From Schizophyllum amplum (lineage: Eukaryota > Basidiomycota > Agaricomycetes > Agaricales > Schizophyllaceae): 64,000 nt of DNA. The notes beneath the pieces were generated by a model. The model saw nothing but the letters and a program-made list of their open reading frames with translations. It was not told the origin of the DNA and ran no database searches. Made by a program: the position numbers and the translations under genes. Of this stretch, positions 10,853-23,763 are shown piece after piece; position 1 is the first letter of the stretch; the number at the start of each line of letters is the position of its first letter. The DNA lies in assembly GCA_007026445.1 (NCBI GenBank), contig VDMD01000071.1:1-64000 (forward strand), read 5' to 3'.

Positions 10853-12773
10853 TTACCACCCCAAAAGGCTATCCCCAGAGTGACCAGATGACACACTGGA
10901 AGTATCGCCATCTACAGGAGCGAAGAAATGAGCATGCGCTGAATCGATATCGCTCCGATGGCCTAGGGCGTCAGGAGAGTCACGCTCTGACCCGTAAAAG
11001 TCCCACCCAATGATACCCATGCGGCAAACCACACAGTCCGATGTCGGTCGGCGTTCACCTATCTTCCACCATCGCAGGGACCCCGCTGCGCCCTTGAGCA
11101 GCATGCGTTTAGCGTCAGCGAGACGCTCCATCTCGTGTCCCTCCACTGCGGGATCGTACTCGGAATACTTCCGTGATTGGACGATGTCGACATGAGGTCT
11201 GGCCACATCTTGGCAGGCCCTGGGGCGCTCCACAAAGTTCGTGTGGATATCGAAGCGCCCAAGCTCGGGCCACAGATGGATGTAGTCATTGAGATAATGC
11301 TCGTCGCAGTAACGGGAGGTGACGTCGAGATTGAGGGGGGGATATGAATGAGCGTGCATGGTGCTGTGAAGGCATCGTTCCTGAATCATGCGGACAAGTG
11401 CGCTATTGGCGGAGGTGCCGGGTTGAAGAACACTAGGGCCCAAGCGCAACCACCGCAGCACCGGCAAGACACCAGAGGCTAGAGCTTCGAGGAACGAAGG
11501 ACTGCCTATGTAGATGGTGCGATCGCCTCGCAAAGAATCGCCTGCAACTGCACCACCTTCTGCGAGGCCATGCACGCTTAGCGTCTCCAGTGTGGGCACA
11601 GCGCGCATCCATGAGACCCATATGGCTCCTTCCTCCCGCACGAAGACCAAAATGGCATGTCGTAGCGTGGGTGTGTGATGTCCCATGATAGCCGCGTTTG
11701 TTTCGCTGATGATGGCAGCTGATGGTGCCCTCTGGTCGCGATCTCGGCTTTCCAGATACAGAAGATTCAGATGAGGAAAGGATGTCTGGACGAGCAGATC
11801 GCGCATGCCGGCTGTTGAGCATGCGAGCCTCAACCGCACCAATGCTGGTGCACGTAGAACAGGTCCCGGTGAGATCTGAGCTGGCAAGGACCACGCAGAA
11901 CGATAGACGATGCCGAGGTCTTGGACGGCAGGCGTGGCTCCTAGCGTTCGGCCCCAGTCGTTAAGCGTAGGGCCCGCATCCATGGCCTCATGCTCCACAC
12001 GAAAGCTAGAGAGCTCCTTCCATGGTATAGGCAGCAGGTTGATAGGGGAGCTGTGAGCGCCAGCAATAATGGACATCCTCCCATATCGGCGAAGCATGTC
12101 GGTGTCTGTAAGGGCAGCGAGCCAGCCGTCGATTCCTTCCCATGAACCGTCCTGAGAGAAGATTGTGAGAAAAATGTGACCCTAGTCAACAGGCTGTCTG
12201 GCGCACCTTGTCCATCTCCGAGTCCACCTCCAGATATATGAGCTGTGAGATGCTTATGGGACGCCATTGAATGCAGGGGAAGTGCCGGGAACGAAGTATG
12301 AATGTATGCCAGCGGGGGGAGTGGACGGCGAGCAGCTGCATAGTGTCGCGAAGGATACTGGGATAGAGATCATGTTCTGGACTCAGGCGGACAATGATGG
12401 TGATTTGAATGAGCTCAGATGCAGAATATTTGAGCGCCAGACCCAGGGCGACAAGGCGCTCTGCGCTGACATTGTCATCCACAACGATGATCAACACCGA
12501 CCAGAGACACGGCTCGCCTTGTATGGCCTGTCGCCATTGGCGACAAAGACGGGCGTAGCCTAGAAGCGACCATGGATGAGCGAGTACTGGATATCCACGG
12601 CTCTCCAGGTTGTGGTGAGCAGGCGCTGTGCGTTCCTCCGCTGCCAACACATTGAAGAGGATCCTCTGAATGACATTGGTTGGCAGCCGCTGAGCGGGGC
12701 TCAGAGTGAGCAATGAGGTGTCGGATGAATGCGCCATGGTGACCGTGAAGGGAGAGGCCGGTCGGAGAGGCAC
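10853..12773 (-). CDS. F-box protein with long substrate-binding region
   Basis: Two exons: 12207-12773 and 10853-12151, joined across a 55-bp intron (12152-12206; GTGCGC..CTCAG) that keeps frame as ...SEMDK|DGSWEG.... The protein is about 621 residues. Near residues 28-80 it has LPTNVIQRILFNVLAAEE and WSLLGYARLCRQWRQAIQ followed by PCLWSVLIIVVD, a typical Agaricomycete F-box plus the conserved P.LW.. segment. The remainder resembles the irregular leucine-rich region of such proteins (for example APALVRLRLACST and LPVLRWLRLG). Expected role: substrate adaptor of an SCF ubiquitin ligase; the target is unknown. MAHSSDTSL, 12 residues downstream, is an alternative start. It looks intact and like a host gene. 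Confidence 0.8.
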
Positions 12774-14099
12774 AGCAGATAAGAGTCAGACGGTGAGACA
12801 AACATGCAGGAAAAGCAAATGATCATACCGCCTGCTCAGGCTGACCATCACACGAGATGGATTTTGCAGGCTTGCCACAAATGCATTCGCTTTACGCGAA
12901 TGAGCAGACTAAGCACATGCAGGGGCGGCTCAAGAATGAGCATTGATGTCCTATAGTTTGCCTATGAGATATACATGCGTAACTCCCCTTACAGCTTTGC
13001 AATCCGACCGCTGGAAGACCTGCGTTGTTGCATCAGTCACGAAGCTTCGGGCTGTATCACGCCACTTGCCTGGCATTGCCACCAGGGCCATAGGTCCGCC
13101 CGACGAAGTCACGATGAGCAAAAGACCCGGCATCGGGGGACCGATTCAGCACACCGGCCACTGTCAAAATCGACAAAGGGGGGCCACAAAGCGGTTTGCC
13201 ACCAGAATCACTTGTTACGCGTGTAGGGATCGATGCCGAGGTAACATTCCAAGGGGAAGTGGCTGTTAAGGGTGGTAAACAAATGTGCATGGGTCGTACC
13301 GAGCTGAAAATGAGCATACCTCCAGACATGGGCAACATCTTGGGCAAGGGCGTATAAGGCATGGGATTAACGGCGCGTGCGCGAACTCTGGTGCGGTCTT
13401 GACGGCAGGGGAAGAGACGCGAGGAGGCACCATGACCAACATTACAGATGTTACGCGCAGCAGCGATTCATACCTCGCAATTGGGAGGGCGCCCAAGGGT
13501 GCGATAACGGGTTGAGCTGGTGCGCCGACTCGGCGGAAGCAGGACTGTCGATCACTGATTTCCAAGTCGAGATGGATCAGCGGCTGGAGCGGCCCGGGAC
13601 AGCCGTCAACGCTTCTCTTCCAACGACCACAGCCGATGTCGTCGTTTTTACCCATTCCCTTCCCCTTACTCCTCTGCCACGTCAAGAACACTCTCCCCCC
13701 CTCTCTTTGCAACTCCCCCTTGAATCAACGCACTCCGAAACGGTGTGAAGCGGCAGATTTGGAGGGTGACTTGACGCATGGGGTGTATCAGCGCAGGTGC
13801 GTCGGCTTCACCCAGTTCGCAGACACGAGCACTCACAAAAAATTCTCATAGGTCGTAAGTACCGACACTTGCCGGTAGAGGAGAGTGCTAGGAGCTGGCG
13901 CTAGTGCCGGCGCCTGCAACAGCGCGGGTGCAGCATGCGCGCCGAGGGAATCGCGTGCGCTGTGTGCGAGGATCCAGCGCCTGTGAGACCCAAGGACGAG
14001 TGCGGACGCTGAGGATGGCAAGCACCAGCGGCGTCATCATACCGCTCGCCCTCGCGAGCGTGCACGCGTGCAAGCCCACACGATCACCCCATCCTGCCG
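12774..14099. other. no gene recognised
   Basis: About 1.3 kb with only short frames in several phases. I see no domain or consistent splice structure and no clear repeat before the tandem array begins. Confidence 0.4.
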
Positions 14100-15470
14100 T
14101 GCCGCCAAACACGTCGACACTGCTCGTCAGTCTCGCATTCGTACCGGCTACCAACCGCATATTCGAGATCCTCGACATCTCCCCAAACACCACCATGCCT
14201 AAGGAGGACGCTGTGGCGTTGTCGTCGATTCTCGCCAGCGCCAAAGACGTCAATGCCGCGCGTCTGCCTCGCATCCGTACCTCCCTACAACCACATCCCC
14301 ACGACCCTCATCATCTGCTCGAAGACCTATATTGCTCAGAACGACGCCCCGGCGGCCCCTCGGCGCCGATCACCCTCACCCGCCCCATCTCGCCGCGTCG
14401 GCAGAGATCTTGACGCCGGGCCTTCGTTTCGCGTCCGTACCGGCCACCAACGACATCGCCCCGACCCCCGACCTCCCCTCGAACATCCGCGTTGCCCAGA
14501 ACGACGCCGCGAGGTCGTCTTCGCTGCGCGTCGTCACTGCTTGTCGGGGTGCACGCCATCTCGCCGCGTCGCCAAAGAACTTGACGCAGGGCGCTCATCT
14601 CGCGCCCGTTCCGCCCCCCAACCACATCGCCCCGACCCCCGACCTCCCCTCGAGCACCCCCGTTGCCCAGAACGACGCCGCGAGGTTGTCGTCGCTGCGC
14701 GTCGTCGTTGCTCGTTGGGTGCGCGCCATTTCGCCGCGTCGCCAAAGGACTTGACGCCGGGCGCTCATCTCGCGCCCGTTCTGCCCCCCAACCACATCGA
14801 CATGACCTTCGGCATCCCGTCGAACATCCGCGTTGCCCAGAACGACACCGGGGGGTCGTTGTCCTTGCTCGTCGGGGTGCACGCCATTTCGCCGCCTCGC
14901 CAGAGAACATGATGCCGCGCGCTCAGCTCACGCCCGTTCCGCCCCCCAACCACATCGCTACGACCCCCGACATCACATCAAATATACTCATCGCCCAGAA
15001 CGGCGCCGCGGGATCGTTGTTGTTGCTCGTCGGGGTGCGCGCCATTTCGCCGCGTCGCCAAAGAACTTGATGCCGCGCGCTCATCTCGCGCCCGTTCCGC
15101 CCCCCAACCACATCGCCCCACCCCCGACCTCCCCTCGAACACCCCCGTTCCCCAGAACGATGCTGCGTCGTCGTCATCGCCGATCGCCCTCACCTCCCCC
15201 ATTGCGCCGCGTCCGCAAAGGTTGTACCAGCGCGCGCTTCATACCCGCCCGTTCCGCCCCTCAACCACATCCCCACAACCCCTGACATCCCCTCTATTAT
15301 CTCCGCTGCTCAGAATGGCACTGCATTGTCGTTGTCGGCGCGCGCGGCGTGCACTCGATCTCGGCGCGCCGCCGAAGGGTGTAAGGCCACGCGTTCATTA
15401 CACATCCGTTCCGCCCCCCTCCCCCCCCCCAGCCAGATTTTCGGGACCCTCGACATCCTTCCATAACCTA
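14100..15470. repeat. degenerate tandem array, about 158-170-bp units
   Basis: The recurring start of the unit, a form of CGCTCATCTCGCGCCCGTTCC, appears near 14121, 14258, 14421, 14591, 14761, 14919, 15077, 15235 and 15391. Spacing is about 163-170 bp at first and then 156-158 bp. Each unit also holds a CCCAACCACATCGCC word, a GCCCAGAACGACG word and a CGCCATTTCGCCGCGTCG word. Middle units are most alike and the outer ones decay, as expected for an array grown by unequal exchange. Open frames across the array (repeats of APVPPPNHIAPTPDLPS) follow from the repeat and are not evidence of a gene. Confidence 0.85.
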
Positions 15471-16195
15471 TTGCTCGTATAGTACCTACCTACATATATA
15501 TATCACAAATAATAACGTTGTTTACACAATTTAGCGTGTGCACATGTTTGACCATACCTTGTGCAGCATGCTTGCTTGCCTCCCACGTCTTAGCTGTCAA
15601 AAATCTCACTTTGCCCGTGGACACCGTCCTCTGCCGCCCGCGCCTGTTGGCGGCGGCGCAGCGAGCGAGGCAACGTCGGGGGCGGGCGCCGGCTCAGCGC
15701 GGCGCATCAGGCCCGGAGCGCCGTACCTGCCGGCTGCTGCAATGCGACCTTGCCTTATCCCTTCGGCGTCACAATCCTATCGGGGTGGGCCCTCGAAGAA
15801 TGGTACCTGCGATTCGGTAAGTGAGATGGCGAAGCTTGCAGCGGGATCTGACAATGCCGCAGCGAGATTGTGCGTCCCCACCGGGGCGTCCTCACCGCGT
15901 CGCTGCCTGCGCTCACCGATCGTCGAGCCTGTGCAGCTCAAGAAGGCTGCACGCACCACACACGTCGCCCATACGCGTTGCCAGCTGGCGCCCACATTCC
16001 TCGATTGCGAGCGGACTCGATGGAGACGCTGCGGCCACTTTATCTGGTTCCGCCCTCCTGCCATGCGCGGGTGCTGTTGTGGGGTGCGTTTACCGCCCAT
16101 GTCCCCTGATTGTGCCAAGCTTATAGGTCGTCTTTTCAGCCATATATGTCTTTGCCATCCTCTCGCTCCCCTCCCCCCATCCCACCTCTTTCATC
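15471..16195. other. no gene recognised
   Basis: This gap between the tandem array and the TET/JBP gene contains a short TA-rich tract near 15490-15505 and overlapping unsupported frames. It presumably holds the promoter of the gene at 16196. Confidence 0.4.
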
Positions 16196-18829
16196 ATGGA
16201 CGATCGCCCTCCTCCGCCGGATATCGAGCTCGGCTCACAAGAGTATTGGGCCTGGGACGAGCTTCACAATCGCTGGGGGATTGGAGTTATCATCTACAGC
16301 CGCCGCCGCCGCCGCCGCACACCTTCACCGTCTTCACCGCCCAGTTCGCCTGCAACGCGGCGGTCAACCAGCGCGGCGCGCTCCTCTCGCAACCTATCAC
16401 CGCCCCCTCCGCTCGTCGACTCGTCGGTGCCAGCGGCCAAGCGACATCGACCACTGGAGGCTGTAGGCAGATTCGCCAGGAAGGCTGCCGATAGCGCGCA
16501 GCGTGCGATAGGTGCGTTATGCCCAGCGGCAGTGCGCTTTTTGACTGACAATGTTCTAGATCGACTGCGACAACAAGCCGGCCAGAAGTTTAACGAGGCG
16601 GGGGCTAGCGACGAGGAGTATCAGCCGGGGCGCAAGAGGCCGCCGCGCAAGCGCCAGAGGCGTTCTTCGCCACATACTGGTGCGTCCGCTATCCGTCTAA
16701 CCATTGCTACTCTCCGACCTCTGTTGCTTCAGGTGCGGGCGACGGTGCAGTCGCTAGGCCATCTGGAGGTCTGGGCCAGAGGATCTGGAACAAGATCCGA
16801 GTTCAATCGCGCCCATCCCCCAAGGTCGACGAAGGTACGCTGCCTACTTATGCCACTCGACTCTCTTTCCCGGCGAGCGGATGGCCCTCTCCTTCCACGC
16901 CCAACCTGGGTGCCCACCTCCTCACTCCATGTTCGACCATGAACAGATCCTCCATGCCATCCGCTTGCCGTCTACTTTACCATTACGTTACCGTTGGTGT
17001 CCTCACGCTGCGCATCCGCCTTCCTTGTCCGACCCTGGATATCCATTACCCACATTCCTATGTCCGACATTGGACAATCCCCCAGCGCATAGTGTGGACG
17101 CCTCCCGCTTTCCTCATCATCCCATTCTCAATGATGTCCTCACATGCTCACCTCTATACAGGTCGGGAATGCTCTGTGATGCCGTCGCAGGTCGTGCCTG
17201 CATCGCAGAGGAACATTGAGGCCCCCTTCAACATCGAGGACGCTTTCGATGGGGTCCGTGCGGCGTTCCTCGACGACGACCTCTCCGTCCACAACATCGA
17301 CGATGATCCTTATGCCATCCCGATTCCGGAGTCCCGCTCGCCGTCGCCATGCATGACGGATATGTCTATGTCGTCAGGCAGACCGGCCTCCAGGGCTTCG
17401 ATCATCAGCTACCGTCCCTCGAGGGACTCGATGTCGATAGTCCCGGACTCGCTGTCGCCCTCGCCACGCGTATCCCCGCTGGTTCTGCCCACCCCCTCTC
17501 CATCGCCGCCCTTGCCACCGTTGCACCCGCTGTCGGCACCTTCGTCATTGTCTTCTGCGTCGGCCTCGCCTCCTCTCTTGCGGCTCGCCGGTCCACCTAT
17601 GCCGACCCCCATGCGCAAAAACGGCAAGCCCGACGCTCGCCGCACCATTACCAAGATTGAGCGGCGGCTGGAGCAGCAGATGGCGGGGACCAACTACAGC
17701 GCCCATGCTCGCCGCAAGGCTGTCACCGCCGATCACAACGCTGTCACCTCGGAGGCTACCATCCCGTTTGAAGCTATGTCTAAGACCGCCTGGACCGGCA
17801 AGATTCCTGGCCTGGCAACCGATGTCGACAAGATGGACGGGTTCCAGCTGGTGGAGTGGGACGGCGAGTGAGTGGCTGTGTCTTTTCGGGTATAGTCTTC
17901 ATGCTGACTGGCTCTGTAGATCTGCGCTCACCATCAAGGACCAGCATGGCCGCAAGGTCGTCATCGGGGTGCCCTGCCCCAAGGACGGATTGCGAGAGGA
18001 GATCAACGCCGAGATGGAGAAGGTCGCTCAGCATACCTCACCCGACGGCGCCTTCAATCGTCGCGGCGATCAGTTACGGCCTATCAACATCGGCACATCG
18101 TTTGGAGGTGGGCAAAAGGTATGTCTCACCTTGACTGCAGTTGATGATCAGCTGATTTAAGCTCATTAGGGCCCTGGCACACTTCACAACAGCAAGATGA
18201 ATGAGGAGGCATGCCGTGCAGCCATGGCCTCGGCGCCATTTAAGCGCTTGGCCGGGCTTATTGATGGTGAGCTTGCTGTTTTCGAATGAACTCTCGACTG
18301 ACGATTGATAGTGGCTGTTGGTATCAACTTCGAGAAGATCCACCATGCGCTCAAGCATACCACGGACGAGGTCCACCGCCGTCGACCGCACCTTCGCCGC
18401 AACTTCGACAATTCGGTCTTTCCCTGCGCGACTTTCAACCTCGGGCCCCGTGCTGTCTCTCTTCCTCACCGTGACAGCCTCAACATGGCCTGCGGTGTGT
18501 GCGCTGTTCACGCCCAAGGCCATTTCGATGCTGACCGTGGTGGACACTTGATACTATGGGACCTGAAGTTGATCATCCGCTTCCCTGCAGGCGCTACCTT
18601 GGTATTCCCTTCAGCCCTCATCCGGCATTCTAATGTTGCTATTAGCCCGAACGAGGTGCGACGCAGCTTCACTATGTTCTGCCCCGGTCATCTCTCAAGA
18701 TGGGTTTATAATGACGGGGTGACGGACAAGTCTCTTCACGCCACGTTCACTGACGATGACTGGCTCATGTATGCTATTGACAAGAAGTTTCGGGTGCAGC
18801 AGGCGTACGAGATGTTTCCTACCGTTTAG
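16196..18829 (+). CDS. TET/JBP-type 2-oxoglutarate/Fe(II) dioxygenase
   Basis: The family oxidises methylated bases in nucleic acid using Fe(II) and 2-oxoglutarate; in basidiomycetes it is expanded and linked to KDZ transposons. Exons I can support are 16196-16511, 16560-16679, 16733-16834, 17161-17867, 17920-18118, 18170-18266 and 18312-18829. The stretch 16835-17160 is unresolved. The N-terminus is Pro/Ser/Arg-rich and disordered, beginning MDDRPPPPDIELGSQEYWAW. The catalytic domain in the last exon shows FNLGPRAVSLPHRDSLN (the H-x-D iron ligands), then GGHLILWDLKLIIRFPAGAT. The distal His is in ALIRHSN and an Arg for 2-oxoglutarate is in EVRRSF. All key residues are present, so activity is plausible. 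No KDZ transposase flanks this copy, unlike the one at 37 kb. It lies in the inverted segment. Confidence 0.85.
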
Positions 18830-19230
18830 ATACCTTGTTATATATATATACTGGCTTTACTAGATAGAGAAATTGCCTTGTTGACACGCATCTCAGAACA
18901 TGCTGTGCTTTATGATGCCCTATTTGACCAGTAAACTCATATGCAGTAAGGATAAAGAGCGTACATGGATTTAAGGCTCAACACACAGTGCGGCACAAGC
19001 AGGTGCAAACACAGAAGCTCCAAACACAACAAGTATAAACACAGATGTTCCAAGAACAACCAAGTCGTACAAGAATTCCTCCCTCGCCCTCGGATGCCCA
19101 GAATGATGAACAAGGTAGCAGCTGGCCTTGTTGCCTTGTGCGAGCATGCAAATCTGAACCTTGTTGCAGGGCAAAGAGAAAATATTGGCGACGCAACGCC
19201 TTGCGGGCAACCCGTCAATACATGACACAA
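18830..19230. other. intergenic, nothing recognised
   Basis: About 400 bp between the converging TET/JBP gene and the minus-strand gene ending at 19231. It begins with a short TATA run near 18841-18851. A Lys/Cys-rich open frame around 18965-19225 has no supporting features. Confidence 0.4.
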
Positions 19231-22200
19231 TTATCTACTTGCTACTCTCCAAACCTGCATCCCATTCCTCGCGTGTCTCTGGCTCCTGCCAACCATCTCC
19301 AGCCGCCTTTGCCGCCTCGCTGTTCTGGGTGGCCTGATGTGATCTAGACTGGATATCAGAGACGGATGTCTCCCCCGTGTAGTCTCGCCGAGCAGACGCC
19401 ATATTGCAGTGGAACCATGTGCTGAAGACGCTGTCGGCATCGCCCTCCGGCCATGGATATAGAACACTTCGCATGGTCTCATGGGTCATGAAAATGTCGA
19501 TATCACCACCGCATGAGTGAACCATCATTCCCTAGTATGCGTCAATAGAGGGTCAGACCGTGATTTCCCATCTGGCCAAGTCATATGGTGCGCCCGGACG
19601 CTCAAAGTGCTCTTCATGTGGACTTGCCGGACGTTCGCCGGATCCGTCCGGCCTACCACATCATATGGTCCGGCTGATATGTCTCCGGCGGATGCAACTG
19701 ACATGGTCAAGGCGGAGCCGAGTCCATGGGTAACACAGCTGACGCGGAGGCGGCGTGCGCCAGCTAACTTGGGCCAGCCGGACGTGAACCATGGGGTCGG
19801 CGGACATACGATACGAGGTTCAGATGAGGGGACAATGAGCGGAGTTGTATATATATAAAGTTGCCGGTTTGCACCGCCAAATTGATTGTCATTGAACCGG
19901 CAGGTGTCTGGCTGAGATCAGCGACGTGCATGAGCTTAGGAGTCCCTGATTGAAAGAGACACCACATGCTCTAGGAAGGCTAACGTGTGTGAGTGCTGTA
20001 TGTGTGGTTAATGTAATGGAGCTGCAGGCCCAAGTGACATGGACGGGCGGCGGGCTCGCATGAGCTGTAAGGGAGGGCTACCCACATCATATGGTCGAAC
20101 AGGCCACACGCCTGAGGTGGGTCCGGAGAATAACCGGCGGACGTCCGGCAAAACCACATGAGCCGCATTAAATGATGTCCGGTTGCACCACATGATGTGG
20201 TGGGGATGGAAGCCACCTTGTGAGAGGGTGGGAGCAAATCAGAGGAAGCTCACGATATGGCGCCCTTCTATACCAGTGAATGCTGGATGAACGATGAACT
20301 GGTGTGCTATGCATTCAGCAAGCTGGTTGTTCAACTCAAGCGGAAGACGCACGTTACTAGTCCAGGCACCAAGAGGAAGCATGCTGGTCTCACGTGCACC
20401 CTCTAAGAAGATGGTAGAGCGGGCGGCAATGCTCTCACGACCGTCCTCGAAAGCCTGCGCTCCAACAAACTCCTCCGTACCCGCGGGATGGCCGGGGATG
20501 AGAAGATGTTGATCTATACGGGATTTGAGGATGTGCGAAAATCGAACCACCACATCGTTCTCCTTTTGCGAGTCAGCTGGCCTGACCCTCAAATGCGGTA
20601 GGATCTCCGTGAGCGGGTCCTTGACAGTGCGGTCAATAAGCGCAGGAATAAGGCGAAGGGTGTCCTCCACCGTGCCAAAGAGCTGATGTCCGTGTAAGCA
20701 GAGTGCTACCGTGCAGAAGGATTGGGAGGACGCACGTTGACAAAGTGCTTCTCTGCAATAGGGATATTGAAGGACCGGTGGAGGGCGGCGAATTCACGCT
20801 CGTCGAAATGGTGCCGCTCATTTAGGCGCTTGTTCATGTGGCGCAGAAGAACCCCAGGCAGGATACGGTCTACCCAGGCCTGGTCTGGCTGAGTTGGTAT
20901 GGCGTCCAGGCCATCATCAAGATGGTAATCAATGCGCATCCTCAAGTTTGGATCAAGGGTATCGCCAGGCTTGAAATGGATGAGGCCTTTGTATACCGGC
21001 TGCATCTTGGGCGCAAGCAAGGTAAGCTGATTAACAGTGAGCTTGAGAAGAGCGTGGTTGAGGACCAGTGCTGCGAGTGTGGGCTGAGCCAGTCTCGGTG
21101 ACCCGCCTAGCTGGACAAGACAGATCGCAAGAAGGGCACCATTGACGCTCTGCTGGCGGATGCGTTCGTCTGTGGTAGTTCCATCCGAGAGACACCGAGA
21201 TGCACGGCCTGAATCCTCGGCTGCATCGAGAAAGTATAGGTCATTAGAGAGCACTCGATCGGCGATCTCGCCAAAGACCGCGTTCACCGGTCCCAGACCG
21301 AGAGAGCTAGATGATGAGGAGTGCCGTGCACTTCTGATCAATAGATCAGCCTTCAGATGCCAATGCAGACAAGCAAATCCTTACCTGACAAAGAAGTTGA
21401 AATGTAAGTTCTTGTCTTGCAGAAGATGAATGAGCTTCATATCCTTGGCGTCCGGCCTTGCGCGGGTTATGTCAGGTCGGGTGGACGGGAGTGGCTGGTT
21501 TGGGAGGATAAGGTAGGTGACAAGGCTGATGAGGTAGTCGGCTATGGCATGTACACTTGTACCATGGATGGATATAACCTCCCCAGAGTAGTCGAGGGCA
21601 TGTCGTACAGCCTTGATGACGCGACGTTGAAAGTCCTCAACAAGAGCACCCTGGGATGATGCGCCATCCAAGGAAGGTGGCAACATCTGCGCATCCAGGT
21701 CCGGAAAAGGCTCTGGGGCTCTACGGGATGATTGCGTAGTGAGGGATGATCGTGTGGTTGAGCGACCATAAGTTCGCAGCACAGCACTGCTCGGGCGTGC
21801 GCTGGGCGCAGGTGGAAGGTTGTTTGACTCAGAGTCACCGTTGATTGAGCGCTCCAGTGCTGCCTGCATCTGCTGCTCCTCCTCGTATTCGTTGGCTGGC
21901 GTGAGAAGATCCAGGTCGGACGAGCCAATCTGTGGAAGGGCATCGTGACTAGAGGATGTAACATGCGCTGATGATGATGACGAGGGAGCTTCTGCATGAT
22001 GGCTGAAGTTCACGGCCGTAGAGGCATGTGTGGTGGAGAGAGGAGGCTCAATAATATCTGGTAGATCGTCAGAGTAAAGGGCTTCACTGAAGGGTGGAGG
22101 AGATAGGAGGCGTGGACGTGAGGTTAATGGTTGCGACACCTATGTAGAGCATCAAGTCAACTCCTAAGAGGGAAAGGGTACAAAGAGCTTACCATATTGT

Positions 22201-23763
22201 CGAGACTCTCAGAGCGCGGACGTGTAAGCGTGCTAGGACACAAGTACAGAATGCAAGACAGTGGATGGCTGGGGTTAGTCTCCGGCCACAGCATACGGTG
22301 GCAACGCTCAGGCCAGCATGCATGCTCCTGGCTGGGCTGGTACACATCAGCAGGTGCCGTATATCGGCTGATGGTTGTTAGAGGAGCCGTGAAGCGTGTT
22401 TGTCCCCGTGGGCCTGGCATGAAGTAAGAGGATGTTCACAAGACTTAAGCACACATACCAATGAAAACTGTGAATGGAGTCAGAGATTTTGTGCCCTTCT
22501 TGGGAGCAACAGGCGGGTTAGGAAGCCCAACGCTACCATTGCGACGGAGCAGCTGCATGCTGAAGTTGCTGGTGCGTACGTCCGGGTGGGGCTCTAAGCG
22601 AAACCGGTCATCCTTTACAACGTCGGTCTTGCGCGAGGAGCTGACGAGGGTAGGCTTGTATATGACCCATGATGATAGCTCGTAGGAATCCGTGCCGTCT
22701 GGACTGTCGTTGGGAGGGATGGTGATGCCGACCTTCTTGGCGTGGGTGCGAAGAGCATTGTCAATGGCTAGGAAGAGGGGCAGGTGGTTATGGGACGCAA
22801 AGGTGGCGTGGCAAGTCAGATGATTTGCCTGGTAGGAAGGGATGCGGGATGCGAGGGTGGCTGGCGTATATATCGTGCGGAAGGCATGGTTCACCTGACC
22901 CTAGAGTTAAGAGAGTGAGCAGGTCTCAGGACTATACTAGAGAATGTGTGCACGGACATTGCATGGTACAATGACAATGAAGATCGACATATTCGAGGTC
23001 TTCACGGTGGCTGGAAGTCCGGCTGCAGAGGGCCCCTGAAGAACTTCGGCCTTTGGTCGAGGGCCCATATTCCGGCGTGCCATAGAGCTACCCCTTCCCT
23101 GATTGGCGTCACGAGTAGGTCCAACATCAGGAGTCGCATGGGATTCGGGAAGACGCGCATTGATGCTTGCAACCCAGAAGCTAGCAGGAGGAACACTGGA
23201 TGCTACACCTGTAGACCGAACTGGTGTCATTGGGATAGGGCGTTCAGGGCTTGTAGGCGGAGCCGCCGTCATATCCGATCTGGAAACAACAGGCAGTTGG
23301 GAAGGCGATGCATGAAGCTGAGGACTGAGCAGCCCACTGGTCTGCCTATAAGCTGGTCAGCCGCCACTACAAATGAGGTGTATTATGGACGCACTGGGCA
23401 GGCGATGGAACCGGGAATTGGCTGGTGCTCATAAGTGCAAGAATGATGTGCTCATGCTGGCCCCATGGTTGACCGCAGCAGCAGACAGATTGAATGGACC
23501 AGGGCCCAAGATCTCTCTGCCAAGTAACTTTAGAAGGAAGCGAGTAAGGAGAGACGGCAACGCACAGGCCAGAAAAGGGGACAGTTCGATGTTAAACATC
23601 CACCTCGACGAAGTGGTGACTTGACGGGGTACATAGGATCCTCAGCATGATACCAATACTCGTGTGAGCAGAAGTGACACTTCTGGTCGGGACCAAGTTG
23701 CGGAAGCTGTAACAGACCGGGTGTCAAAAGAGCACCACAGACAGAGAGATTGTGCACGCACAT
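19231..23763 (-). CDS. large transposon-associated protein with N-terminal Cys/His clusters
   Basis: A multi-exon gene of roughly 1000 codons. The start MCVHNLSVCGALLTPGLLQL at 23763 is chosen because it leads directly into the first Cys/His cluster, CHFCSHEYWYH ... GGCLTSNC. A spliced second cluster, CCCGQPWGQHEH, follows. The middle is Ser/Pro-rich (for example PRLLSPPPFSEALYSDDL). A structured C-terminal half includes PDQAWVDRILPGVLLRHMNK and DIDIFMTHETMRSVLYPWPE. Introns I can place include 19532-20253 (722 bp, holding a MITE) and 20683-20735; further introns lie near 21.35, 22.17 and 22.45 kb. I recall similar N-terminal CxC..H pairs in repetitive Agaricomycete proteins, so I take it as an element-encoded gene, but the biochemical role is unknown. 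It appears open throughout. Confidence 0.6.
19560..20226. mobile_element. MITE-like element inside an intron
   Basis: The outer about 85 bp on each side are inverted copies. Both read, from outside in, a CATxTGGTGC word, then CCGGAC, TCATGTGG, TTGCCGGACGT and CGCCGG. It is about 0.67 kb with no coding potential, and sits wholly within the 722-bp intron of the minus-strand gene. GTGAGC and CTAG splice ends outside it are preserved, so the exons still join in frame (…GRHI|GMMVHS…). The exact ends and any target duplication are not settled. Confidence 0.65.

Noticed and set aside
14253..15285. Open frames of 135-220 codons with repeating APVPPPNHIAP segments
   Set aside because: They exist in several frames of the tandem array and are a by-product of the repeat.
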